NCBI GenBank assembly: GCA_964058845.1
Contig: CAXKVR010000123.1
Span: forward strand, 1-56,376
Origin: Carex sylvatica
Taxonomy: Eukaryota > Streptophyta > Magnoliopsida > Poales > Cyperaceae
DNA length: 56,376 bases
Reading direction: 5' to 3'
The translations under genes were made by a program, and so were the position numbers. The notes under the pieces are model-generated. The model searched no databases, was not told where the DNA came from, and was given only the letters and a program-made list of their open reading frames with translations. Within the stretch, counting starts at the first letter, position 1. Every line of letters begins with the position of its first letter. Below, one piece after another: positions 42,100 through 53,000 of this stretch.

Positions 42100-42793
42100 T
42101 CCGAAATTTTTATTAATAGAAAATTAATTAAATAAATATCGATAATGGAGAATAAATATGAGTTTTTTTGAGATATAAAGAAAATGTGATTGTCTAACGT
42201 TATAGACTATCACAATCAAAATTATTAATAAACTAATTACTGTATTTATTAATTAATTAAAAAAAATTATTAACGTGATAGAATATCACGTCCAGCCAAT
42301 ATGCATAAAAATTCAAATTAGAGGAAAACCAATGCATTTGTCCAGCCACTAGCAAAGAGTCAAAATCTTGTGGTTGAATAAATAAGCCTATCTCTCTGAG
42401 AAGTTCAAAGTCTATCACTTGTTCAAATCAAAGTCTATCACCTTTATCCTACTTGTACTTCTTTCTATGAGAAGTTCAGAGTCAATTGTATACTTCTTTC
42501 TTTTTATTCAACCATTAAAAGTCTATCACTTGTACGTCAAAAGGAAAGCATGAAAATTAAAATTGGACAATGCATTTGTTGGACGTGATCGTCCAGTAAC
42601 TTTTTTTTTGTTTTGCTTTTTTAGTCAATTAATAAGTGCGGTAATTAATTTATTGCTAATTTTGATTGTGATAGTCTATAACATTCAGAGGACGTATAAA
42701 CTATTACGTTTTTTCTGTATCTCAAAAAAACTCAGATTCATTCTTTATTATCAATATTTATTTAATTAATTTCTTATTAATAAAAATTTCGGA
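42100..42793. mobile_element. Foldback element with 40-bp terminal repeats
   Basis: TCCGAAATTTTTATTAATAG at the left mirrors CTTATTAATAAAAATTTCGGA-type sequence at the right, and the similarity continues inward for about 190 bp (TTGTGATAGTCTATAAC etc.). CATTCTT is repeated at both flanks (42093-42099 and 42794-42800). Unit 2 lacks it at the corresponding site (46629-46645). Confidence 0.8.
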
Positions 42794-42859
42794 CATTCTT
42801 CTATGGAACCCAGAATCATAAGAACCAGCGGCTAGCTATTGTTTCTCTATAGTTCAAAC

Positions 42860-43047
42860 CAGTGTTGTGAAAAACATTTGTTTAGACTGATTAATCGGTC
42901 GATCGATTAGTCATTGGCGGTAACTAAAGCGTCACAAATTTTTCCAATTAATTATCAGCCAATTATTTCCAATTTTAGCTAATTATTAACAATTAATCAC
43001 TTGGCGGTACTCTGTCCGATAACCATATACCGTTATTTACAACACTG
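42860..43047. mobile_element. Short hAT-type element with perfect target duplication
   Basis: The ends CAGTGTTGT and ACAACACTG are inverted. The flanking 8-mers are identical: GTTCAAAC (42852-42859 and 43048-43055). The duplicated locus at about 46688-46696 has a single GTTCAAAC with no insert. It is related to the element at 740-916. Confidence 0.92.
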
Positions 43048-43483
43048 GTTCAAACAGACTGTTTTTGACAAAATATTTTATTAATAATTTGTATTCTATC
43101 ATAAAATGAACGGATAATTGTGGGGCTGGGCATTTCTACATGATTGTGCTCTATGTTATATCAAGGATAAATTTGGGCTTGAATTTCTTTAAAAAAACAT
43201 TTTAACATTTATAATTTCCTGTAATAATGTGCAAGGGAGGATGAGATCGTTACTACATACCCTTGATTTAATCTCGTAAACGGAGAGGCCAATTAATGCA
43301 TAGTAATTACATATATTAATTTAGGAAAAGACATATATACATGCATGGTTTAGCGATATCATTGACATAATTAAAATATGCATGAGAAAAAAATGATCAT
43401 GTGCCACACAGCTGCACCACGTACTCAAAACTATTAACATCTATTTTATATGTAGTATGTAATATTGACATACTTTATATTTA

Positions 43484-44548
43484 TGTTGAGAATCATAAAT
43501 GTTAAATAATTATGTTTTATCTAGAGATCAAACAATTATATCACATCTAGGGATCAAATACTTACACCCGACTGAGAAAAAGAAATAATTTACACCTTAA
43601 CATAAGGCCGTCTTATGTCAAGAGATCCAAAACTACAAACTGAAGTGCATAATACAATATTTGATTTCATGTCATTTGCCATGAAATTCCAAAATCGATT
43701 AGGAGCGGCAACCGTCTCCGTGTGCACGAGACAAGGCTTTAGATAACTTTTTCTTTTTTGCCCTTTTGGTTGGATTATAGATTAGACATTTCAAAACAAC
43801 AAGATTGCCTCTTGAGAAATCATCTCCAATTTTCTTATGTATCTCTCATCTCAATTATTTAATAGTGAAAAAGAAAGAGAATGCTCTCAAAATTATATAT
43901 AGAATAATCTCTTTCAGAATTCTGAGATGAGTTGGTTATCTTGTGTCTTGGGGACCCATATTTATATAGGTTTACATATCTGGAAGCGCGAGTGCGGGTG
44001 GCTCACCCGCACTGGGACTCAGTGCGTCCGCACTATGTTGAGACATGTCCAAATAACCATCTTAAATTTCAGCCCGAAAATAGCCTGTATCCTGAGTGCG
44101 TCCGCACTCAAGGTCAGTACGGGTCATCCACCCGCACTGGGCTTGGACTTTTCCTCTGTCTGAACTTTAAAAAAATCGTCTAACTCCTGAGTGCGTCCGC
44201 ACTAGAATCCAGTGCGTCTGCATTAGACTCGGAATTTTTCTTATGTTTCCATGAAGTTCACATAAATTGACTAAGTACTGAGTGCGTCCGCACTCAGATC
44301 CAGTTAAGGTGAGCCACCCGCACTGGGCTCCCAAAAGGTAGTTTTCTGTATTTGTAAATCTCAGAATTAGACCATTAATAATTTAATCGGTGTCCAAATT
44401 ATTCTACACACTTATGGATCACAAACTATTGAATACATAGATTATCTAATGTCTTAATTTGATCACTTTAATTATGACAATCATATTTGACAGTATACCA
44501 TTCATAATTATATTACATATATGCTCAACGTTGGATTAAGATCCAACA
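43484..44548. mobile_element. Probable solo LTR in the promoter of GULLO gene 2
   Basis: It starts TGTTGAGAATCATAAATG and ends AAGATCCAACA, giving inverted 5-bp ends TGTTG and CAACA. There is no internal retroelement coding. Unit 2 runs straight through (about 46978-47010) without it. The flanking pentamers (ATTTA, TTCTA) agree at 3 of 5 positions only, so the target duplication has decayed or the ends are slightly off. The insertion ends 40 bp before the ATG at 44589. Confidence 0.7.
43987..44330. repeat. Cluster of small hairpins within the LTR
   Basis: GAGTGCG-TC-CGCACT(C) occurs near 44018, 44094, 44188 and 44280, as 7-bp arms with a 2-nt loop. AGTGCGGGT-GGCTC-ACCCGCACT occurs near 43990, with relatives at 44117 and 44308. 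These GC-rich units contrast with the AT-rich surroundings. Confidence 0.8.
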
Positions 44549-44588
44549 TTCTATACAATCGATTAAAAAATCTCATCTCTAAAATAAA

Positions 44589-45154
44589 ATGCAAAGCTCT
44601 AGGCTAATAGCAATCTACATTTTCTTCCTCGTCTTACCAAATCCTCCCACGGCCGCAAGTCCTCCACTTGATCCGGTGCACTGCATTAAGGCCACATCAG
44701 ATTGCACAGTTATGAATGGGTACGGTGCATTTCCTGATAGGTTGACGTGTTATGCCAGCCAGGTTGTCTACCCATTCTCAGAGAATGAGTTACTTCGCAT
44801 CGTGGCCAAGGCAACTGCTTCTAAGAAGAAGATGAAAGTCGTCACGAGATTCTCTCACAGCATTCCCAAATTGACATGTCCTGGTGGGTCCGATGGGATC
44901 CTAGTTAGCACACTGTAAGTTTTGACTCCTCCAATTGATCCTAATTAAGCTTGTAAACTTTAGATATACTGAAACCTAAAAACTATTCATTTGAAATGTA
45001 TCTGTTTAAACACAGAAATCTTAACCGGGTGGTCAGCTTGGATATGAAAACAATGCGTATAACAGTCGAAAGCGGCATGAATCTCAAGGATTTGATCCGG
45101 GCTGCTTCTAAGGCCAACTTAGCGCTACCCTATACTAACAATTTTGTATTATAA
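44589..45154 (+). pseudogene. Truncated L-gulonolactone oxidase-like gene (gene 2)
   Basis: Exon 1 (44589-44914) and the first part of exon 2 (45016-45136) match gene 3 closely. At 45136, in the codons for ALPYT, the similarity ends abruptly and the frame runs into unrelated sequence with a stop at 45152-45154. The product would be about 155 aa: signal peptide plus half of the FAD domain, without the GAHGSS region or the oxidase domain. Changes against gene 3 include DRLTCYAS for DRSTCHAS and VSTL for VSTR at the exon 1 end. A solo LTR lies just upstream. It is almost certainly non-functional as an oxidase; a short transcript remains possible. Confidence 0.88.
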
Positions 45155-45183
45155 GTTATCATTATATTAACAATTTTGAAAAT
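45137..45183. other. Junction filler at the tandem-duplication breakpoint
   Basis: About 47 bp, with TTAACAATTTT twice, lies between the end of gene 2 similarity and the start (about 45184, AAATTTTATCATTCTAAAGA) of similarity to gene 1 intron 1 (39101 onward). It looks like end-joining filler. Confidence 0.6.
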
Positions 45184-45312
45184 TAAATTTTATCATTCTA
45201 AAGATGTACAATTAACTACAAATTAAATTACATTGAATTAGTAAGTCCATGCATATGTTTCTTAATTACACTGCCCAACAAATCATATTTACTGAGTCAC
45301 TTGTTGAAAAGT

Positions 45313-45753
45313 ACCTGAGAGATAACTCCGAGCACACCAAGTGACACCTTTGCGGCGTCGAGATCCAGGTCGCCCGCCTTAGAACCCTAACAGTACGTCG
45401 CATAACTATGATTGACAAGTGCAGGTGTGACCGGCCTCATCTCAGTCACATACTCAGCTTAGGGATACTGTGTGAGAAACGTGTCACAACTTTCATCTTG
45501 GTCTTAGAGGCAGTGGCATTCGCAACAATTTCAACAAGTTGTTGTTCAGAAGTAGGGTACATGACTTTGGAAGCATGACACGTGGACCGGTCAGGGAATA
45601 TTCCATATGCATTTGTCACGGTGCAGTTTCTTGTGCTGTTGGTGGTGCACTTGACAGGGCTAGGAGGAGGGCTTGGGGAGGATAGGGGGAGGAAAGAGAT
45701 CAGTAGGATTCCTATTATGATCACGAGATGAATAGATTTTGTTTTCATCTCGT
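45313..45753 (-). pseudogene. Broken duplicate of GULLO gene 1 exon 1
   Basis: The start at 45753 ([16 protein letters not shown]) and residues up to FSHSIPKL match gene 1. An internal deletion then joins CATACTCA directly to GCTTAGGGATA, removing the middle of the FAD domain and shifting to a stop. The remaining 3' part of the exon has a 1-base deletion (CCGCCTTAGAAC against CCGCCTTTAGAAC) and a 3-base insertion. Only part of intron 1 follows; exons 2-4 are absent because the duplication began inside intron 1. The upstream promoter, including the TATA box at 45911-45919, is retained. Confidence 0.9.
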
Positions 45754-46455
45754 TTACTGATCGAATCAATCGACATGTTATGAGCTTCACCATATGTACT
45801 GCATGTGCAATAAAGATTGTATCTTTTGTTACATTTAAGGTTGTCATGCATGGAGGCCTTTGTATCTTTTTCTTCTTAAGAATATCACTTTATTTGGATT
45901 GATTATTTGCACTTTATATACACAAGTGCAAGTCCCTTGGATGTATTTTTTCTTTTTTGTCTGCGTCGTGTCATGCAGGTTGTTTCTAGAGTACGACTTA
46001 ATTATAATAATATATATATAATAGCAAGTAGGTAAGATACGTCAATGTTATAATGTATATATCTAATAGACTACGTTGCTCAAGTTATAGGTGGCGATTA
46101 ATTAAGTCACTTTACTACGTTACTCTAATATCGTGAAATATGTTGCCCGAGAGAGATACATAAAATAAAATAAAATAAAATGAAGTATGGATGTTATTAC
46201 TAATCAAGTAATGAAAGCAAAGCTTTTCCTAACGCTGATAGGACCGAGTCCCTATGGGACAATGATTGGTAATTTGGTATGAGGTTGATACTCTGATGAC
46301 ATGTATCAAGAATATAACAAATTATAAATTGAGAGCAAGCAGTATATATATATATATCATAAATTTGCCAAATTAAGTGACTAATATTGAGGGCAGGGGG
46401 TTCAATTGAGAGCAAGCTAGCTTGATTGGGCCGACTCTGAAAGAATTGTGTGTGT

Positions 46456-46478
46456 GGGGGGAGGGGTGGGGGTGGGGG
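46456..46478 (+). promoter_or_regulatory. G-quadruplex-type G tract upstream of GULLO gene 3
   Basis: Four G runs (6, 4, 5 and 5) are separated by single bases A, T and T. The matching place in unit 1 (about 41812) has only GGGGG. It lies about 560 bp before the gene 3 ATG. A regulatory role is inference. Confidence 0.6.
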
Positions 46479-47036
46479 TTCTTGTAAGTTTGTCTTCTAG
46501 AATATTACTTGTAATTATAATAAATGTAGGTTAGTAACATATGTCAATATAGATAGGTACTCAAGTTACTGCGAAAGGAGACATTACACGATTGTAATAT
46601 CCAACAACTACATTAAAATAATGGCGCATTAATTCTTCTATGGAACCCAGAATCAAAAGAACCAGCTGCTAGCTGTCGTTTCTCTTTAGTTCAAACAGAC
46701 TGTTTTTGACAAAATATTTTATTCAAAATTTGTGCCCTGTCAGAACTATAAAATAAAAGAATTAAGTATCAATGCCATATTGGCATACTGCCATTACAAA
46801 TCTGGCATGCTATACTATTTTAAAATGAACGGATAATTATGGGCTGGGCCTTTTTACCAATCAAAACTATTAACAAATAATGGTAGCGATATTTTAAAAA
46901 ATGATCACGTGCCACACAGACACAGCTGCACCACTCAAAACTATTAACATCTATTTATATGTAGTATTTAATATTGACATACTGACATACTTCATTTCTA
47001 TACAATCGATTCAAAAATCTCATCTCTAAAATAAGA

Positions 47037-50000
47037 ATGCAAAGCTCTAGGCTAATAGCAATCTACATTTTCTTCCTCGCCTTACCATTTCCTCCCACGG
47101 CCACAAGTCCTCCACCTGATCCGGTGCACTGCATTAAGGCCACATCAGATTGCACAGTTATGAATGGGTACGGTGCATTTCCTGATAGGTCGACGTGTCA
47201 TGCCAGCCAGGTTGTCTACCCATCCTCAGAGAATGAGTTACTTCGCATCGTGGCCAAGGCAACTGCTTCTAAGAAGAAGATGAAAGTCGTCACGAGATTC
47301 TCTCATAGCATTCCCAAACTGACATGTCCTGGTGGGTCCGATGGGATCCTAGTCAGCACACGGTAAGTTTTGACTCCTCCAATTGATCCTAATTAAGCTT
47401 GCAAACTTTAGATATACTGAAACCTAAAAACTATTCATTTGAAATGTATCTGTTTAAACACAGAAATCTTAACCGGGTGGTCAGCTTGGATATGAAAACA
47501 ATGCGTATAACAGTCGAAAGTGGCATGAATCTCAAGGATTTGATTCGGGCTGCTTCTAAGGCCAACTTAGCGCTACCCTATACGCCATACTGGTGGGGGT
47601 TGACAATTGGCGGATTGTTGTCGACTGGGGCCCACGGGAGCTCGCTCTGGGGAAAGGGAAGTGCAGTGCACGAGTACGTGACAGGGATGAGACTGGTCAC
47701 ACCAGCACCTGCCGCTCAACATTACGCGGCAATCAGAGTGCTGGAAATTGGAGATGCCGACCTGGATGCGGCAAAAGTGTCACTTGGTGTTCTTGGGGTA
47801 ATCTCTCAGGTGCGTCTTGTACACATTTGAGGATAATACATATTCAGAAGCGACCCCACACGGCCACAACATGCATTTCAAGTTTTTTCCTGACTAAGAA
47901 AAAGTTAAATTTTGCAATAAACCACAGGAAGTTTTGTTCATGTTAATTTCACATGGCAATATTTTTTTTTTGAGGAAAAACATGGGTCAAAGCCCATATT
48001 CCATTAAATAAGATGTTCAGTTACAGAGAGTTGTAACTCCAAATGATAAGTTAAAAAAGCGGTAAATGCTCAAAACAGTTGAGCTTATTTTAACAAGAAA
48101 TACAAATATAAACTAAAAATAAAAGAAAAGGAGCACCGTGGGGTACTTTGGGGCGTCCAGTACCATTTATTGGTACTAATTTTATTATCTTCAAATAGAG
48201 ATCAGTGCCAATTGGGTCTGTATCTCAGCAACCAGTTCGTCAGCCTTTTTGTCTATCTCTTTGAAAATTCGTGAGCATCGCTCTCTCATAAAACAAACTG
48301 AGTGATGAGTAGAATTGACCTGGTTTTGAGCAGCACCGTATTCCGTAGTATCAGATGGCAATATTTCTTTATTACCCATTTTTTTTCATGTTAATTTCAC
48401 ATGTGGAATGGTTTAAAACCAAGAGGCAAAATTGCTCTTTTTATTTTAAAAAGATTTGCAAAATTATCAGAATATGATGATTAACCTCACATAAACAAAG
48501 GATGTCTCTTTCACCCTTTTTTATTGTTTTATTATAGAGTAAGGACACGACGAACTTGTAATGGTCGCGGAACCCAAGAAAAAGAAAGAAACACACAAAA
48601 TAAAATGAAATTAGATAAATAATATATTTATATACTAGTACCTATAGAGATAATTTTGCCAAAATGATGAAAAATTGTGATCATCTTAGAAAAAAGATGA
48701 CGGGTTGTCTAACAATCTCATCAAATGTTACTATTTTTGTAATTTTCAGGTCACATTACAATTGCAACTAATGTTCAAGCGCTCGCTAACCTACTCCACA
48801 AGAAATGACTCTGACTTGGCAGAGCAGGTTGTCATTTTCGGGCTGCGACATGAGTTTGCAGATATTGCCTGGTATCCAGGCCACAACAGGGTCATGTACC
48901 GTCTTGATGACCGCGTACCAGTGAATGTATCAGGTGATGGAGTGTATGATTTCATTGGGTTCCGACCCACTCCATCGGCAGCTACTTTGGCTAATAGATT
49001 AGAAGGTAGACACATTCATGCATGTACTCAACATTTGAAATTTTGATTAATCTGATTATAAGATACTAATGAACAAAACATGTTAGATCTATCATCTATG
49101 TAAATTCCTAATTAGGAATTTTTTTATACTTCTTCCATTGGAAGTAATTAAGTAAAAACATTTTTCACCACAAGTTGATTTTCCAATGTCATAAATAGGT
49201 CGTAATTAACAGCTGCATTTTCAGCTTTTTGCTGTACAAGTATGAAACAAGTACATCTTTTCCGCTATATTGTGTGGCTGTCATTTACCTTTACTGAACT
49301 AAGTGCAGAAATTATTATTATTGATCATCTTTAATGATTTGACCTATATTATGATTCATGAAATATATTATTTGTGGTTGTTCTTTTTATGGATTTTAGA
49401 TTTATACAGTGATACTATATTGGTAACAACTAACGCGGCTGATAAATACATATACCAATTGTATGTGTTAATTAAGACTTGATAACAAATATTATGGTTT
49501 TGATAGTTTGTTGAAAATATTTTTTGATATCTTAATTAGTTAGGCCTTAACAATTACTGAATTGCAGAGGACTCCTCAGAGGCAAGGGGAGATGCTGATG
49601 CAAAATGCCTAGCGTCAGAATTGAACAACTTGGCCTTCTCACTTGCCAATTACGGTCTGACGAACAATGGCCTTCTTTTTATGGGCTACCCTGTTATAGG
49701 TTATCAGAACAAAATGCAAGCATCAGGGAGTTGTGCATTTGGGCCCGAGGATGCTCTCCTAACGGCATGCCCATGGGACCCACGGATCAAGGCGACTTTC
49801 TTGCACCAGACTGCTGTCAGCATCCCACTAAACAGAGTAAAAGAGTTTATTTTGGATGTGCAGAAGCTGAGGAATCTTAACCCCAAAGCATTTTGTGGTT
49901 TCGATATCTATAATGGCATTTTGATGCGGTATGTTAAAGCATCTTCGGCATATTTGGGGAAGCCATCTGACATGCTAGATTTTGACATCACTTACTACAG

Positions 50001-53000
50001 GTAATGTTATATTTGGATAACCATACATATTTGTCAGCATTAATTACATAGTGCAGCTATTTATAAATGATACCACATAAATGCATGTGCGTCATATAAT
50101 AGCTAATATGGTATGTGGCGTAGATTAAAAATTTCTAATTTATAGGTTTTTCCATATATAACTTCTATATTATAATTGTTCAATGGAGAGAATCTTTTAT
50201 TAATGTATATCAGTACATGTACAGAATGGCCTTTATATTAACATAACAGAATATGTAACAAACTAGAAGGAAAGAATCTAGAGGGGGTACTTGACTGGGG
50301 AGAAGGCAGAGCCAATTGAGAGTGCACACGGGGAGAGATGAGTGGAAGTCCACTCACATGCAGGTGTATCTGGCTTCTAAGCTCGTTGCCTTCGTTTATT
50401 GCATCCACACTGGATGGTATGGAAAAGATAAATAATGTCTGGGAAAAGTTGAAAAGAACTTATGATGGTGTGGGGAATATCACGAGGGTGTACCAAATTA
50501 AGGGGGAGATCTTGGATGTGGTACAGGGGGAGAAGACCATGCAGGAGTATACCATAGAGCTTGAGCGCTTATGGTTAGAGCATGATCACTTCAGGGGCCG
50601 ACCATATTGCCCACACCTTACGTGTTCTGAGAAAGAGGCCTCCATAGAGGATAGGACTATGTTGTTCCTCAAGCGTCTGGCGCCAGCATTTGAGCAAAGG
50701 GTGGCTATGTTATTGAGCGGAAACAGGATTCCCTCGTTCTCGGAGGTAGTCTCAGCCATGATACAGGAGGAAAGCCAGATGAAGCTACAAGCTGGGGCAG
50801 GAGGACTTCCAAGAGTGAAGTCAACACTAGCGGTCTCCAACTTAGGTAACACAGGGTACAAAGGCGAGACTCGACAATGCTACAACTGTGGTGAGGTAGG
50901 TCATCTGAAGCAGGCTTGCCCTAAGCCACCAAAGGAGAGAGACACAGGTGGGAGGAGGCAGTTTGGGAATTATGGTCGCGGCCGTGGAGGTCGGAGAGGT
51001 AGAAGAAGAGGCAACCGAGCACATCTGATGGTTGCAGAGGAGAAAAAAGAAGCTGGTGGGGATCTTACCGAGGAGGATCAAGCACTCGTGGAGGCTTAAT
51101 CTCAGGGGCTCAGAAGCAAGCAGAAGCTGATAGATGATGGGAAGAGTGTGAGAGATGATGCGTCTACCTCTACTTCTTCCAGGGGTAATTTTGCTTCTCT
51201 TGCCCACACAGTTACATGTACTCATGATACCTTTGCTCTAGCTTCTATACCCACCACGAGATCACCAGATTGGATAGTCGACTCTGGTGCATCTCGCCAT
51301 GTGACTGGTGCTATTAGGGAGTTTTCTTCCTATACTCGCCTAGCAGTCCCAGAGAGCATTCAGACTGCCGATGGTACGGCTCAGCCCGTAGTTGGTAAGG
51401 GTACTGTGAAATGTACCAACTCTTTGACTTTGTTTAATGTCTTGCATGCTCCTTCTTTTTCAGTGAATCTCTTATCCATAAGTGCCATTATATTACAACT
51501 AAAATGTGTTGTTGTATTTGATATTCCTAAGGTGATCTTCTAAGAAAAGGGGACAGGCAGGCGGCTTGGGATTGGCACTTGGGATAGCGGACTATGGTAC
51601 ATGGATAGAGAGGGTATGGACTCGGTCCTCTCATCCATAGTAGAGAGTGCTGAAGGAGTTGAAAGAAGTATGGAGGGCTTACTGCTGCTCCATCATAGGC
51701 GCTTAGGTCATCCTTCATTTCTTGTTTTGAGTAGGTTGTATCCGTCTTTGTTTAAAAAAGGCCAATAAAGGAACACTGGTGTGTGATGCGTGTGAGTTAG
51801 GCAAACATACCAGGAGCTCTTATGCTATCTCTAGTAGTAGAAGTTCTTGTATTTTTGATTTGATTCACTCTGATGTATGGGGACATTGTCCCACAACTAC
51901 TTTGAATGGATTTAGATATTTTGTTTTTTTTATTGATTGTTTTTCTCGTGCGACTTGAATTTATCTGATGAAAAATAAGAGTGATGTGATTGCTTGCTTC
52001 AAAGATTTTCACAAAGAGATGCAGACTCAATACGGTGCAGTTGTGAAGGTATTGAGGTCTGACAATAGGAAAGAGTACACCAATAGGGTATTTGGAGAGT
52101 ACTTGTCATCTCAGGGAATACAACATCAAACCACGTGTCCGTACACACTAGAGCAGAATGGGATAGCAGAACGGAAGAACATGTATCTACTTGAGGTAAC
52201 TCGGAGTATGATGATTTCGATGAAAGTCTCAAACTACTTGTGGGGCAAGTAGTTCTGACAGCAACCTACTTGATCAATAGGGTGCCCTTTCGGGTGCTAG
52301 ATTAGAAGTCTCCGATGGAGATGCTGAAAGGTAAGGATGAAGATATTCTTCCTCTCAAAACCTTTGGCTGTGTGTGCTTTGTGCAGGACAACAAATCAAA
52401 TGTAGAAAAATTGGATCCAAGGGCTGTGAAGTGTATCTTTGTTGGGTACTCGGGTACTCAAAAGGGGTATGTATGCTGGAGCCCTGTGGAGAATAGACTA
52501 TTTATGAGTATGAATGTTACATTCCGAGAGCTCGAACCATACTACTCCTCAGATGTGACATCACCCTTTGCAGACTCACTCGATACATGAGGTATGAGGC
52601 GAGATGAGGAGAGTAGTAATAATAGTGAGAGAAGGATGGTGAGTGTGGATGGTATTGGTTGCCCAATTATTGAGAATTTGACTTTGATTGAGCCATAAAA
52701 TAAGGATTCGACTAGAATTGAGCCGGGAGTTAAGAGGATTGAGCTCAATGGTGGTAGGACTCAGGCTCAGGGGGAGTCGAGATATGGTGAAGTGTATGTG
52801 AGGACAAAAAAACAGAATGAGAAAATTGTGCCTACAGTGCCACCTGTGCCACCTGTGCCAAGTCCCTTGTCCCTGCCTATTCTGACTCTTGAGACACCTT
52901 CATCATTCACCTCAGATCCAGAATATACAGGTGATATGATTCCTCTCTCTACTCCTCCCACTCCCCTATCGGTAAGGATGACTCCTCGCGAGAATGCAGG

